Shown piece by piece: positions 42,940 to 54,232 of a DNA stretch of 64,000 nt. The notes under the pieces were generated by a model, which saw nothing but the letters and a program-made list of their open reading frames with translations, did not search any database and was not told where the DNA came from. The translations under genes were made by a program, and so were the position numbers. How positions within the stretch are numbered: the first letter of the stretch is position 1; every line of letters begins with the position of its first letter. The DNA is from Eulemur rufifrons (taxonomy: Eukaryota; Chordata; Mammalia; Primates; Lemuridae): positions 65,851,501 to 65,915,500 of the forward strand of contig NC_090983.1 in NCBI RefSeq assembly GCF_041146395.1, written 5' to 3'.

Positions 42940-44735
42940 TTCTGATTTAAGGGGCTTGGAAAGCCAAATTTTGACAATCTTTAGGCCCACACATGGTAAA
43001 AATTAAGTCCCATTCCAATAATTAAATCCTATGCCATCCAAAAAGTATGATTGAGGGTTTCCAAATCTGTGTTGAGGGCTCCTTTTAAGTGCAGTACCCG
43101 TAGGGCTAAATGATTTGAGGGGTCTTTGCATTCCTGCGTGATGGGGTTGGGCCAGTCTGAAAGATTCCCTATCAACCTGGGGGATGGGTCCTCCCTGACC
43201 CCATTGCTGCCAGCCTGGTGGAGATGGAAGGGCAGGTGCTGCACTGACCACACTCAAATGGGCTTGACCACCGTGGGAAGCTCTGCAGCTGGACGTGCTT
43301 ATCACACCCACTCCAGGAGTAAGCCCCTCCCTGTTTCTGTTCCCCTTTTCTGGGCTTCCTAACCATTCTGCTTAGATCATCAGCCTCCTTTACCTCTCTG
43401 GAAAGCTCTTTGTTTCCACCTTTTGGTGGACATGTTCTCTCCTGGGTTCAGGGACCCCACCCTTCTTAGTCTGCACCTCCCAAAGTGTGTCCTAATGGAA
43501 TAGTGTTTGAGACTAATGTTCCTTATCAAGTATGTGTGAGAAACACTGTATACTCTAGCCCCATTTTGAGCACATTAAAGGCTCTGAGAAGTCCTGCAAA
43601 GAAATAAGTTAATATTTGTCGACCTAATGTTTCCCACTGACCAAAACAAACAAACAAACAAACAAACAAACAACAACAACAAAAAAATAAGAACCAAAAA
43701 AAAACCAAAAAAAAAAACGTTGGCTTAGATAGAAATCAGCTTTAGGAGCCTGTGTCCTGAACATCTCAAATTTCCTATAATTCCTAGTCAGATATTCTTT
43801 TCTCTAACGTGTAGTTCTCTTGTTCCTGGGGAATTCCTATTAAGTCCCTCTATTCAGCCAAGGAGATATCTCGGGTTTGAATCCCATTTGCAGATCTGAG
43901 ATGTTAACCATTTTCTTGAAACCAATAAACGATGCATCCTTTTCTGGTGCCACTTATAAACTCTTCCAACTTCCTTTTGTTCTCTGGGATGAGGAATGAG
44001 ATCATGTTTATGAAAAGTGCTTTATAAGCCATTAAATGCTATATAAATGTTAGTTGTTACTATTACAATGACTCACTCCAGTGCTCCAATCCCTTTCTCG
44101 CCGGGAAGTGGCATTTTCAGAATTACAGTTTTGTAATATAAAAATAACCAAAACCTACACAATAGTAATAGCCATTTATACGGGAGAGTCCATTCTGTTA
44201 GTGTAATAAAAAAAAAAAAAGTGACTGTAAAGTAAACAATCAGTTCTTTGTCAAATGAAGGAAGAAAGAAGTGTAGACATCACCCCCCTTGAATCCTCAG
44301 GGTATACGCAGACACACAAACCCAGAAACCTCCACGCCAACACGTCCAGACACTCAGAGCTGCCTCCTGCTTGTCTGGCCTCAAACCTCCAGGGTGAGAC
44401 CCTCCAGTTACCCCCAGCTCTGCGGGGGCAGCCCCTCTTGTTGGATTTCACAGGGACAGCTGTCTCTCTGGGTCACTCTAAAGCCAAGCCAGTAAACACC
44501 AGCCAAGGCTGATTCGCCTAAGCCCCCAAACAATGGGCTGTTTCCTTGCTTGTTCTGAGGGATTTGAGCCTGGCTCCTCCCTGCCAACGCCGCAGTAGCT
44601 TTCAGAGGGACGCCCAGCCGGAGAGCGTGGCCAGGGCTGGCAGTGAGGTATGGGCAAGGCGGAACCTCATTTTGCTGACTTCTTTCCCATTTCTACTTTA
44701 GAAAAAACAGAAAGGAAAGCCAGGCCTATATTCCC
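42940..44735. other. Unassigned intergenic sequence
   Basis: No gene. Contains a CAAA-rich simple repeat at 43643-43718, a probable MIR 3' end at 44010-44070 ('aaaagtgctttataagccattaaatgctatataaatgtt'), and an A-run at 44209-44220. Confidence 0.4.
43643..43718 (+). repeat. (CAAA)n / A-rich simple repeat
   Basis: About eight CAAA units, then CAA units and long A-runs. This simple repeat explains the Phe/Cys/Val-rich frame on the opposite strand. Confidence 0.9.
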
Positions 44736-44739
44736 CATG

Positions 44740-45078
44740 AAAATAGGCCTCAACTAAAAATATTTGGCTTAGCCAGACACAAAAGGACAAAAATTGCATG
44801 ATGCCACTTATAAGAGGTACCTATCGTAGGCAAAGTCATAGAGACAGAAAGCAGGATAGCAGTTGCCAGAGGCTGGGGGAAGGAGGATTGGAGTTATTGT
44901 TTAATGGGTCTGGAGCTTTTGTTTGGAATGATGACAAAGTTCTGGAAATGCAGAGTGGCGACAGTTACACAGTACTGTGAAAGCACTTAATGCCACTGAG
45001 CTGTCCACAAAGATGGTTAAAGGGTAAATTTTGTGTTATGTATGTTTTATGACAATGAAACAGAATAATGACAACAAT
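44740..45078 (+). mobile_element. L1M LINE 3' end
   Basis: Plus-strand L1 3' end: 'agccagacacaaaaggac', 'tgcatgatgccacttataagaggtacc' (44797-44823), 'gccagaggctgggggaaggagg' and 'acttaatgccactgagctgtccac', ending in 'gtatgttttatgacaatgaaac'. Diverged, with no open frame of note. Confidence 0.82.
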
Positions 45079-45099
45079 AAGATATTTGGTATAAATTCC

Positions 45100-45830
45100 C
45101 CTAAAATGGCACGATGCCCTGGGGACAGCTCCTAACCACCGAGAGCTGGGGAAGGTTTGGGACGTCCGCAGGACGTCTCCTCTCCTTCCTTCAGTCTGAA
45201 GACAACCTGAGAAGTTCTTTCCCTTTGACAGAGGCTGGAAAGCGTTGGAAGGACTTTCCGGTTGTGCAGGCCGAGGACCCCGTGAGAGGACTGTCTGGGA
45301 CCACAGAAATCCAACTTGGAGGAGTTGACGCAAAACGGAGTCTACGCAGCAAAGACGGGTTTTCTGGGGTCTTTAGGTTGAGGAGGCAAAGAGATAGGGC
45401 GATTGTTGGAACCGAGTCGGAATTTACGGCAGTGGCCTCTAGGTGGTGCACAGACCGTGAGAAATACCTAAGAGGCAGCAATTCGGTCAGCGGATTCTCA
45501 GTGGCTCCGTTCAGAAGCAGGGGATTTTATAAATACGCCACTTGCCACCCAGCGGAAAGACAGCCCTGAATCTAAACCTCCCGGTCTCGATGTAAAGATG
45601 GCAGAGCTTTGATCATCTTGGTGACAATGGTGGGGACACATCACAGCCACCCGAGGATGTCAGGGAGCCATCAGCGGTGGCCTTTCCTGCCAGGAGCGGG
45701 AAGGCGCCCACGGAAACGGTCAGAGCTCGGAGAAGAAAGAGCCCATTGTTACTCCTGGGAGGGTGTCAGCGGTGGCATTTGCCAAACACGATGGCAGAAG
45801 GGGCGATTCCCTCAGCTGTCAGGAGAGAAG
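45100..45830 (+). promoter_or_regulatory. CpG-retaining block with TATA box
   Basis: By hand count there are about 24 CpGs in 45112-45600 and about 35 up to 45830, against a background where CpG is scarce. GC is near 50 percent, so the observed/expected ratio is roughly 0.8. A consensus TATA box TATAAATA lies at 45528-45535. Open frames of 151 codons (45114-45569) and 119 codons (45677-46036) span it, but neither resembles a known protein. Alternatives are a young unrecognised insertion or an unmethylated enhancer. No splice structure or transcript evidence. Confidence 0.35.
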
Positions 45831-46309
45831 GCATTCAGGCCCTCAGCTCCTGGAGTGGGTTCTCCCCTCCTCTTTTCAAGCCTGTGTCATCTCAGCAAGT
45901 GCCTCAAAGGCCGCCCACTTGGAAGGTAGGGCTGGAGGAGCGGGCGGCTCCTCTCACCCTTCCAGAACTGTTCTCATTTACACACGCAATTGACATGCAC
46001 GCATGCACACCCATGCAAGGACAGACTGGGCAGTGACCAGGATAACACAGCCACCCATTGCCGCAGAGAACGGACCAAGTAGTACTCCCCTCTGTGCCCA
46101 GGTTAAGCCAGCTTTTCTCCACTGGACCACCCAGCTGTGAGGGCTCAGGCATTTCACCTTCACTGAACAGGTCCAGCCACGGTTCTGTGCAAACTGGGAC
46201 CATGTAGCCAGTTGGTCAGACACATTTATGGAGGCCTCCAAGGGCCCCATGCTTGACCCAAGGCAGAGGTGAGGGATGGAGGAAGCAGACCCTCTGGCTT
46301 AGCCTTCAG

Positions 46310-46492
46310 GAAGGCATAGCCACTAGCCACATGTGGCTATTTAAATTAAAAGTAGTTAAAACATCAACTCCTAAGTTGTGTTAACCGCCTTTCCAGTGCT
46401 CACTAGCCACATGTGGCCAGTGGCTACCATATTGAACAGCACAAAAACGATTTCTGTCATTGCAGAAAGTTCCACTGGACAGTACTGTGGCA
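46310..46492. mobile_element. MER58-like hAT-Charlie element
   Basis: Contains 'cactagccacatgtggctatttaaatt' (46321-46347) and 'actagccacatgtggccagtggctaccatattgaacagcac' (46402-46442). It ends 'cagaaagttccactggacagtactg', matching MER58/MER3 termini. A relative lies at 1-218. Confidence 0.72.
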
Positions 46493-46784
46493 TTTTGGGC
46501 ATCTATGGGAACGATATGAGGCCACTTACAAAGATGGCAATTAACTAAGTGAATTAAGGGGAGGAAATGACGGCTCTGACAAGTTGTATATCTCACCAGT
46601 AAATGGTCTTCTGATTCCGACTCCAGAGTTTAGAATCGTCCGAGGATGGTCTTATTAACTCTAATCCACTAAATATGTTTGGGGGCGGGGGCGAGCGGGG
46701 TAAGTGCCAGTGGTGGCAGTGGTTTAGTTATCGGGATAGAAGGTAATTTAGAATCATACACTCTGAACTGTAGCCTCAGGCATG
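46493..46784. other. Unassigned sequence
   Basis: No gene. A G-rich patch (GGGGGCGGGGG) lies at 46681-46691. Confidence 0.4.
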
Positions 46785-46798
46785 TGAGTGACTCATTT

Positions 46799-47052
46799 TT
46801 TTTTTTTTTTTAATTTCAGAATATTGCGGGGGTACAAAACACTTTGGTTATGTAAATTACCTTTGCACCTCCAGAGTCACAGCAACAAGCGTGCCCATCC
46901 CCCAGACAGTGGGCATCACATCGTTAGGAGTGGATTTACCCATCCCCTCCTCCCCCCACCCCTACCTGCCCAACACCTGATGAGTGTTACCTTCCATACG
47001 TGTGTATGTGTTGATCCATTAGTACCAATTTAATGGTGGTATATGTACACCA
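46799..47052 (-). mobile_element. Young 5'-truncated L1, strepsirrhine type
   Basis: A poly-T run opens it on the plus strand (L1 poly-A on minus), then 'aatattgcgggggtacaaaacactttgg' (46820-46847), 'gcgtgcccatcccccagac' and 'ccaatttaatggtggtatatg'. This 3' UTR matches my recollection of lemur/galago L1, not human L1. A perfect 14-bp target duplication TGAGTGACTCATTT lies at 46785-46798 and 47053-47066. Only about 240 bp of L1 remains, a typical truncated insertion. Confidence 0.85.
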
Positions 47053-47754
47053 TGAGTGACTCATTTCTGGTTTCGCTTCATCCATGGTATTCTCCCCCCA
47101 CCTTCTGCCTTTGAGAAACTCTTTTCTGAGACTGATTTCGGGTCAGGGGCTGGGCTAAGGACTTGCACACCTCTCAATTCTCACCACCTCCTGTGAAGTG
47201 GGGACTTGAATTGGAATTGTTGCCTATTTAAGTGGCAGATCCATTTTCTCTCCCCAAATTCTCCTCCTGCTCCCCAAGTCCCAGGCTGGCCCAGTTGGGG
47301 GCCTCCACTCCCCAGTCCAGAGCTGGCCTGACTGGTCCAAGGGGAATCTTTTGCAGTCCACAGGTTGAGGAACCCACCTGCAGGCGTTCTCCTCACCATG
47401 GCAATGAAATAAGAAATAGCAGGTGGCTTCTCTGGGCCAGCAGGAAACCAGAGGAAGTTAGCTAAGGGCTTCTGGGAAAGAAGTTTGCTTTCTCTTGAGA
47501 GATAGTCTGTCTCCTTCCATCGACCTTGTAAGTGTGTGGATACAAGGCCTGGACCTGCTGCAGCTATTTCTATGCCGCAGGACACGTTGCAGAGCCAAGA
47601 GCCAGGACACTCTCAGGGAAAGGGTGTGGGAGGGCCTGGACTGGGCCACTGCGGGACCTTGCTCAGGGATGCTACCATCAACCCCTCGATCGCTTCGGCA
47701 GTTAGCATTGGGCTTTCTGGGACATGCAGCCCAAAGAACCCTAAAGGATCTTCT

Positions 47755-47850
47755 CCTTCTGCAGATAATGAAACTTGGGCTAAGAGAACCTCAGTAACCT
47801 GCCCAGAGTCACCTAGTTACAAGGCAGAGCAGGATGTCAGTGTAGATGTC
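47755..47850 (-). mobile_element. MIR SINE core, antisense
   Basis: 'ttctgcagataatgaaacttggg' followed by 'cagtaacctgcccagagtcacctagttacaaggcagagc' (47791-47829) is the reverse of the MIR core. Confidence 0.65.
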
Positions 47851-49734
47851 CTTGGCCCCCAGACACCTGCTCTTTTGTTCTCGTCACACTTTCTTCCCTA
47901 CATGGACTATATCTGTGTATCAAAAGATCTGGGGGAGAAACCATCAAGACAAAACCCAAGGAATGACACCTTTGAGGCCACAGGAATATTTTACCTTGGC
48001 TGTTATGTGAAAATGCTCAGATAGCCTGGTTTTTGTAGACACTTGCCAGACCATATGCAGACTTTAAAAATCCATTGGTAGCTACAGGTGGCGTCATTTC
48101 TATTTCCTGCTCTTTCCTAGGGTCCTTAGGAAACTCTTCTGGGCTTCTGACTTTTCGTAGAGTAAATGGGAAACTTCTAGACAGAACTGCTGATATCTGG
48201 GCCTTTTACCAGGTGAATTAAATCAAGTGCCTCGATTCCTTCCAAGGGCTCAACAAACTGAGCTCCAAGGCAGCCAGGCCTCACCTTGACCCTTTGCTTT
48301 TATTTACTGAGTGAGAGCTGGCAGGTGGCTCGACTCCCTTCCATGCTGGGAAGCTGTAGTTGTTGTCCTAGAGACTCTTCAACCTTTCAGAATTCAGCTG
48401 ACACCCGGGGAGGGCTGTGATTCCATCCTCTTTGTGTCTTTGTCACCCTTATGTTGTCCCTCTCTGCCCTCTCCAACAGTGCCCTTGACCTTACCGCTTA
48501 ATGAAGGCCATCCTCCCTGCAAATATCACATTCAACATATTGGGCACTGATCAACCGAGATATTTCCTAGCAGAAAGGTCACGGCTGAAAGGCATCATCT
48601 TTGCCTGCTCCCCTTGGCAGTAGCCCTGGATGACAGGCCTCAGGGGAGGCAGAAGGCGCCCACTCGGGAAAGGCCGTGGAGCAGATGGGATTAGCACCAG
48701 GACTTCTGCTGTTACACCACACCGGAGCACTAGCTTGAAGAACACTGCCTTATCAGAACCTTTATCTTTGCCTAGAGGAATGAGCTGTTCATGTCAAGAG
48801 CCAACAAATTGCAACACTTGCTTCATTTGTTGTCCTGGGCACACTGACTGATTATTTGAAGAACTACATGGGTTTGATTTTTCTCCAAATAAAAGATCAA
48901 GAGTTACCAACCCATTTCCTAGGTGGTGATAGCCACTGGGATGGTTCTGAACAGGATAAATTGTACCTAAAGGTCGGAAGGAAGTAGGTGAGCCTCCAAG
49001 CTTTGGGCAACCCAAGCATTGGGTTTCCCCCAACCACAGGTGAAAGGTTAGCCAAGTGGGAGATGTGGTCTGCCAGCCACAGACACCTCCAGGCTTGGGT
49101 GCCTTCCTAACACTTCTGGGCCAATACCATTGGGTTGTTGTGTTTTTCATTTCTCTTAACCACCTGCCCTGTCTCCCCACAGAGCTTCCACTCTGCAAAC
49201 ACAATCCTGGCGGCCTTCACGTTCTCCCACTCTGAAGTGGCTTTGGTGTGTATGAGGGAGAGAATCCGAAAGAGGACTCGTGTTGAGTCTAAAATGATAA
49301 ATTCCAACAAAAAGTGATGCTTTAAGTAATGATAAATAAATAAGATCAACTCTGAGGGGCAGATTGCAAGTCTGGTTCTAACTTACGATAACTATGCACC
49401 ATTTCCAAACTAAGAAGACCTCATTGACTCTTCAGGGGTTGAGATTGGGCCATGTCTCTCTCCCAGAAAGAATGAACGTGTGGCAACCATCATCACTGGG
49501 GGAGATTTGGGTGGTGTCCTGCCTGTTCCCTTAGGTGTTGGAGGATCGTTTAAGATACTATCTGGCTTTGTGGTTCTGTCCATCGGATGGAACAGCATTC
49601 ACTGAAGAGAATTTGGAACAAGAAGGCCTTGCTGGACTTTATCCAAGGAGATGTAGTCACTGCAGGTCTAAAATTTTTTATAAGACCATGGCACTGTTCC
49701 ATAACCTGGCCCTACAGATGGGGTCACAGCCAGG

Positions 49735-49850
49735 TACCGTGTACATGTACACACATAAGTGTGTCTGCATGTACTTTTGTGTTGTATGTTTGTGGGAGGT
49801 GTGTGCATGTGTGCACATGTGTTTGCAGGTGTGAATGTGTGTGAAGGGAG
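49735..49850 (+). repeat. Decayed TG-rich repeat with palindrome
   Basis: Imperfect TG/TGTGCA tract. It contains GTGTACATGTACAC at 49739-49752, a perfect 14-bp palindrome. Confidence 0.7.
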
Positions 49851-51154
49851 AAGGTGCTCAGCTGGGTCCACTTGGACACTCACTGCACGTATTGTATTGA
49901 GACCAGGCCCCCTTCACAGCCTCCATCTGGGACGGGGCCTCAGAAATGCTGCTTCTATTTTTCCTCTTTCTCCCTCCTCAGGAAGTGCCAACGCAGGTGT
50001 GTCTGCCTCCGTCAGGGCCAGTCCCTGTACAGATTAGCAACTAAAGCCACAGGGTGATATAGACATGGCTTTGTCCAGTTGAGGACACAGCCCATCCTGG
50101 GAGTCTCTCCCCCAGTTCTGGATTCTTAGCTCAGCTGCCGAGTCCACCCATTTCTGTCTCCAGCCCTTCCTGTCCTGGTTCCCAGAGAAGTTCCTGTTCC
50201 CCTACTTCACTCTGCATCATCCCACCAGGCAGGCTGCCTTTAACTAACTGCTCCACGGCCACCGAGGGGGCAGCTGGGCCCCCCTCCAGCCTTGAGGGTG
50301 GGCTAGCCTCTGCCCCACTCTGAGTACCCTGTCAGCCCACCAGCCTCCTCCATCCTCCTCCCCTGGCTGTCCTCTGCCTGCTCCCCCCCACCCCAAGCCT
50401 GTGCTCATTTCCGTGAGCAGAACCATCCAGCGACTCTCACTCCCCCACCGGTCCCAGCAGGAGCCGTGACTCCCAACAATGCCTTCAGTTAATTCCCCTC
50501 CCGCAGGTCTCTGCAGGGGAGGTCTCCCCTGGACAGGCACACACAAGAAGAGAGAGTGGGTGGCTTCTTCCTCACAGTGAGAGCAGCTTATGCATTACAC
50601 ACACAGGCGATGCCAGCCACCATGCATCAGGTCGGCTCTGCTTTGTTCTCCTCTGTGGCTCCAATGCCTGGCACAGAGAAGGGACCCTGGAGGGGGACTG
50701 CTGCTCACGTGTCCAAATACCTGGCTGAGGGACAGGAGGGAAGGAGCCCCGGATCCTCTAGGACAACTGCAGCCCTCTGGACAGGGTCCGAAGCTGGCAG
50801 GCAGGGCGTGCTCCTTGGACAGCAGAAGCTGGGGTTCCGCAGCCTCAGGTGGCTGGTGTGTGCCTTCTCTCCCTGCTTCGCCAGCCACACCCATCTAGGA
50901 CACGCTGCTGGTAATTTTATGCTACCCAGTCACATATCTACGACACTAGTCACGAAGATCCTGACCTTGAGTGCCCAGACTACACCACCCTGTCCCTGCT
51001 ATCACATCACCACTTCCCTCCAATCGATGGGTCCCTGAACAGAACTGCAGATCCACCTGGTGCCCGTCCTCGTACCCAAGCTATGGAGAATCTGGAGGCC
51101 ACCGGGGTTCACTTTTCAGCCCCTCTACTCACTCCCCAGAGGCTCTGAGACAAG

Positions 51155-51300
51155 TTACTACTTAACTTCAGTTATCTATAAAGTGGGGATAATTTTAGTA
51201 TCTACCTGATAAAGTCGTAATGGGGATTAACAGATTAATAAACTGATGTGTTCAGAACAGCGCTTGGAAGGGGCCAGCTGTTACTGCTGACAGAAGCAGC
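51155..51300 (+). mobile_element. MIR SINE
   Basis: 'acaagttactacttaacttcagttatctataaagtggggataat' (51150-51193), 'gtaatggggattaacag' and 'ttcagaacagcgcttgg' follow the plus-strand MIR order. Confidence 0.75.
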
Positions 51301-51309
51301 AGCATTGTG

Positions 51310-51810
51310 GCCATGCGTGTCCCGGTCTAGCTGCGCAGAAAGCCTACCGCAAACGACTTTCTAGAGCAGAGATTACCACTGCGTGCTTTAAGCCGGCTAA
51401 CCCAAGGGCGAAATGTGATGAATAAATGCATGACTTTCTTCCTGCTACAGCCAGGCTGTTCCTGAAGACACCCACCACGTCCCTGTCCCCCTCGGGACTG
51501 AGTAGCATCCTTTCGTAGGGGGGAGTCCTGCTGGCTTCGGGTGGCTGCATTCGCCAGCTGCCACTGAGGTCTGGCAGTGGGGGGTGGGGTATGAGCCGAG
51601 CACAGAGCTGGGGCTTGAGGCGCGCTGGGCTCACCTGGCTGTGAGTTGCACCTGAAGGACGCCGGGGTTGCCTTTGTTCCCAGGTGCTGGGAACTTGGCC
51701 ATCCCGGAGACAACTCCTGAGGGATTCCTGTCCATCCCCGCGAAGGAGAGAACGGAGCGGCAGGGAGCAGTGCTGGTGGCTGGCTCCATTGGGCTCTGCA
51801 GCGCGTGCTA
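51310..51810. promoter_or_regulatory. CpG-rich block, possible CpG island
   Basis: By hand count about 25 CpGs in 500 bp with GC near 57 percent, an observed/expected ratio of roughly 0.65-0.7. No transposon is recognisable in it. The 128-codon minus frame (51327-51713) has no known relative. No TATA box is seen. It could be an island-like promoter or enhancer, or simply a high-CpG segment. Confidence 0.35.
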
Positions 51811-52280
51811 CCTACTGATCTTCAGCTGAAACCCACTAGCTGAGGGTCCGATGTCTTCCCTGTCAACTGAGATCACCTCTCATTTCCTTGTACCTGCAGA
51901 ACTTTCCTTTATGTCTGTGAAATTGAAGTCTTTGGGGAATGGGGTAAGGAAGCACATAGCGACCCTGTTCCGTACTTACTGAACCCAAACCCCTGCAGGG
52001 GGAGCCCGGCTCCCTCTCCCCAAATCTGATGCACCTGCCTGCTTGAAGGCCACGGGGTTAATGAGAATTATCTGACCCTTAGGTGCATGGAGCCAGATGG
52101 TCATTTTGTACAAGCCTGTGGTCCTATCCAAAGGCAGACACAAACTGGCATGTCTCCGTCTAGACTCTGGTTTTCTGAGAACTGCCTTGAGGAAGTTAAT
52201 ACTCGAATCCAGATGAAAACTCATCTTCACCCGCTGAATTCAGACTGCACACTGGGTACTTTCCCAGCCTCTGTTCTGCA

Positions 52281-52294
52281 GCGCCATCTGCTGA
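52281..52294 (-). promoter_or_regulatory. CTCF-like site, reverse
   Basis: The minus strand reads TCAGCAGATGGCGC, agreeing with CCASYAGRKGGCRC at all but the first base. It is followed by a GCTGCAG extension. Orientation is opposite to the site at 37431-37444. Confidence 0.4.
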
Positions 52295-52314
52295 GATGGA
52301 TGCCACCCCCAGGT

Positions 52315-52326
52315 GGGGGGGGGGGG
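52315..52326 (+). repeat. (G)12 run
   Basis: Twelve consecutive G, 21 bases from the CTCF-like site. Such runs are prone to length change and sequencing error. Confidence 0.85.
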
Positions 52327-53157
52327 TCTCTCGGTGTCCAGGTTGAGGTGTGCCCTGGTTTGAGCGCAGAGCCGGCTGGCCCTGGGAATGAACCCACAGC
52401 AGGTCATCACCCCACCCAGGAAAGGGTCCTGTGGGCTGCTGAGTATGCTGCCATGGGCGAATGAGGACCCCTCCCAGGCCCCTCAGTAAGAGCCTGGGGG
52501 CTGGGTGGGGGAGCCTGGCCTCCCCCTCCGTCTTCCTCCTGAGCCCTCCTGTATACGTGACAACAGGTGGCCGAGATGTTTCCCTGCAGGCTCATTCCTG
52601 CAGGAGAACAGTCACCTGGGCAGTCAGCAGGTAGTTGCTGGAAGGACCTCAGGCTTAGGAGGTGGACTCAGGACTCACACGGGGTGAGCTCATCTCACAG
52701 CAACGAAGCTCCTCCTGTCCTCGGGGCAGGGCCCACGAGGCAGCCGAGACTGCACAGTCCCCGCCAACAAAGCCCTCGTCAGTGGACCTCATGGGTGAGG
52801 AGCCCGTGAAGGACTAGGGCCAGACACTGGCCACTCTTTATAACATAAGGGGCTTCCTACCAGTATCTAAGCCTGGAGAGCATCTGTTGCCATTGTCTGC
52901 CTGCCTGTTCTTGACTCGCTGCACAAAAGGCTTGTAAGAGTTATTTGCGAAAACAGGTGGGGTGCTTTGAAGAAAAGCCCTGTATAAACAGAAAGAATAC
53001 AGACGCCAGGGTGCTGTGCCTGGAGGCTGATCTGACCCCGCCCCTGCCCAGGCTCAGTCACGCCAGCAGGGCTCTGTCTCCCCCAGAGAGGGCCATGCAA
53101 GCGGGGCAGGGAGAACACCAAGGATGGCACTGGGGCAGGAAGACCTTCAGCTGAGCC

Positions 53158-53295
53158 CTAATCTGACTCTTGCTGACTGTGTGATCTTGGCTAAGTCACT
53201 CAACTTTTTTCCTCAGCCTTATTTTGTCACCTGGGGAGTGTGGAGAAGCAGAGCTACTTTGGTGTGTGGGAGGATTAACTAGACAGTGTGGCTCA
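53158..53295 (+). mobile_element. MIR SINE
   Basis: 'gactcttgctgactgtgtgatcttggctaagtcactcaac' (53164-53203) is a clear MIR core. It is followed by a degraded 'cctcagccttattttgtcacc' and a 'ggaggattaac' tail. Confidence 0.78.
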
Positions 53296-53599
53296 TGTTA
53301 GCCGAGAAGCCCACAGGAAGCTCTGGCCTCGGGTGTGGCTTCATTCAGGGCTCTGAGGGTGCTACCAGGTGTTGCCTGTTGGTCTTGCTCCCCCTGGGTT
53401 GGCCCTGTTCCCGGACCTTCCTGGCAGCTCTGGCAGCGTCAGCCTCACACCACGACAGCACTTACGCCAGCAGAGCAAAGCATGTGCTTCTTGCTCAGTG
53501 TTCTGGCAAAGTCCCAAGAGTCACTCTGCCTGAACCAGGTTAAGTCATGTGCCCACTCCAAACCAACCACTGTGGCTGGGACCCTGAGTGCCCAGAGAG

Positions 53600-54232
53600 A
53601 CCTCACACACTCACCAAGTGTTTAACTGAGCCCCTACTATGTGCCAGGCACTACGGTATATTCTGGGGACATAGTATTGACAAGACAGGTCAGACCTCCA
53701 GCCTGTTGGGGTTTACTTACCAGTAGGAGACAGAAAACAACTGTATCATACAGAATAACTAAATTAGGAAGTGATAAGAGCTATTTTTAAAGGAAAAAAA
53801 AAAAATAACCCAAAGTCGATGAAGAGGGCAGAGAATGATGTGGGGTCTGGGGAGGGGGGATGCTGTTTGGATATGATGGCTTTCTCAGGAGGTGACATTT
53901 GAGTAGAGACCCGAATGCAGCGAGAACAGAAGCTAGGTGAAGACCTGGCCACGGGACCCTGGGCAGAGGGTGCAAAAGCAAAGGCTCTGAAGCAGAACAA
54001 GTCAGGCTTGCTGACAAAGAGCCGCGAAGGCCGGTGCGGACAGAGGGGAGTGGACGGAGCAGAAGGTGGGGAGATGGCAGAGGCCACGTGAGGCCGGGCC
54101 CTGCCGGCTATGGGAAGGAGACAGAACTTTATTCTAACTGTGGTGGAGAGTCTGCAGCTTTTCAGAAGGGCAGACACACGACATGAGCTATGTTTCAAAA
54201 AGATCTCCTTGCTGCTGTGTGGAGACAGGCGG
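53600..54232 (-). mobile_element. L2 LINE, antisense
   Basis: Plus strand shows the antisense L2 3' half in order: 'ctgagcccctactatgtgccaggcac' (53627-53652), 'ggacatagtattgacaagacag', 'ggaggtgacatttgagtagagacc', 'gcaaaggctctgaagcagaac', 'gagtggacggagcag' and 'aaaaagatctccttgctgctgtgtgg'. The 221-codon minus frame (53764-54429) lies mostly in this element and is not a gene. Confidence 0.8.

Larger units (their letters stand above)
47070..51150. other. Unassigned GC-moderate intergenic sequence
   Basis: No supported gene. Pieces recognisable: an antisense MIR core at 47755-47850, a TG-rich decayed microsatellite at 49735-49850 with a 14-bp palindrome, and an L2-like 3' tail at 50620-50690. 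Frames of 134-162 codons occur (47181-47585 minus, 47536-48024 plus, 50556-51038 plus), but they overlap other frames and match nothing I know. Confidence 0.4.
51811..53155. other. Unassigned GC-rich sequence
   Basis: No gene. Contains the reverse CTCF-like site at 52281-52294 and a (G)12 run at 52315-52326. Open frames (for example 125 codons, 52087-52464 plus) have no recognisable content. Confidence 0.4.

Noticed and set aside
43526..43708. Minus frame rich in Phe, Cys and Val
   Set aside because: Produced by the CAAA/A-rich simple repeat.
49860..50045. Possible exon: CT-rich tract with AG before a short open segment
   Set aside because: The polypyrimidine-AG pattern is common by chance, and no matching donor, frame or homology was found.
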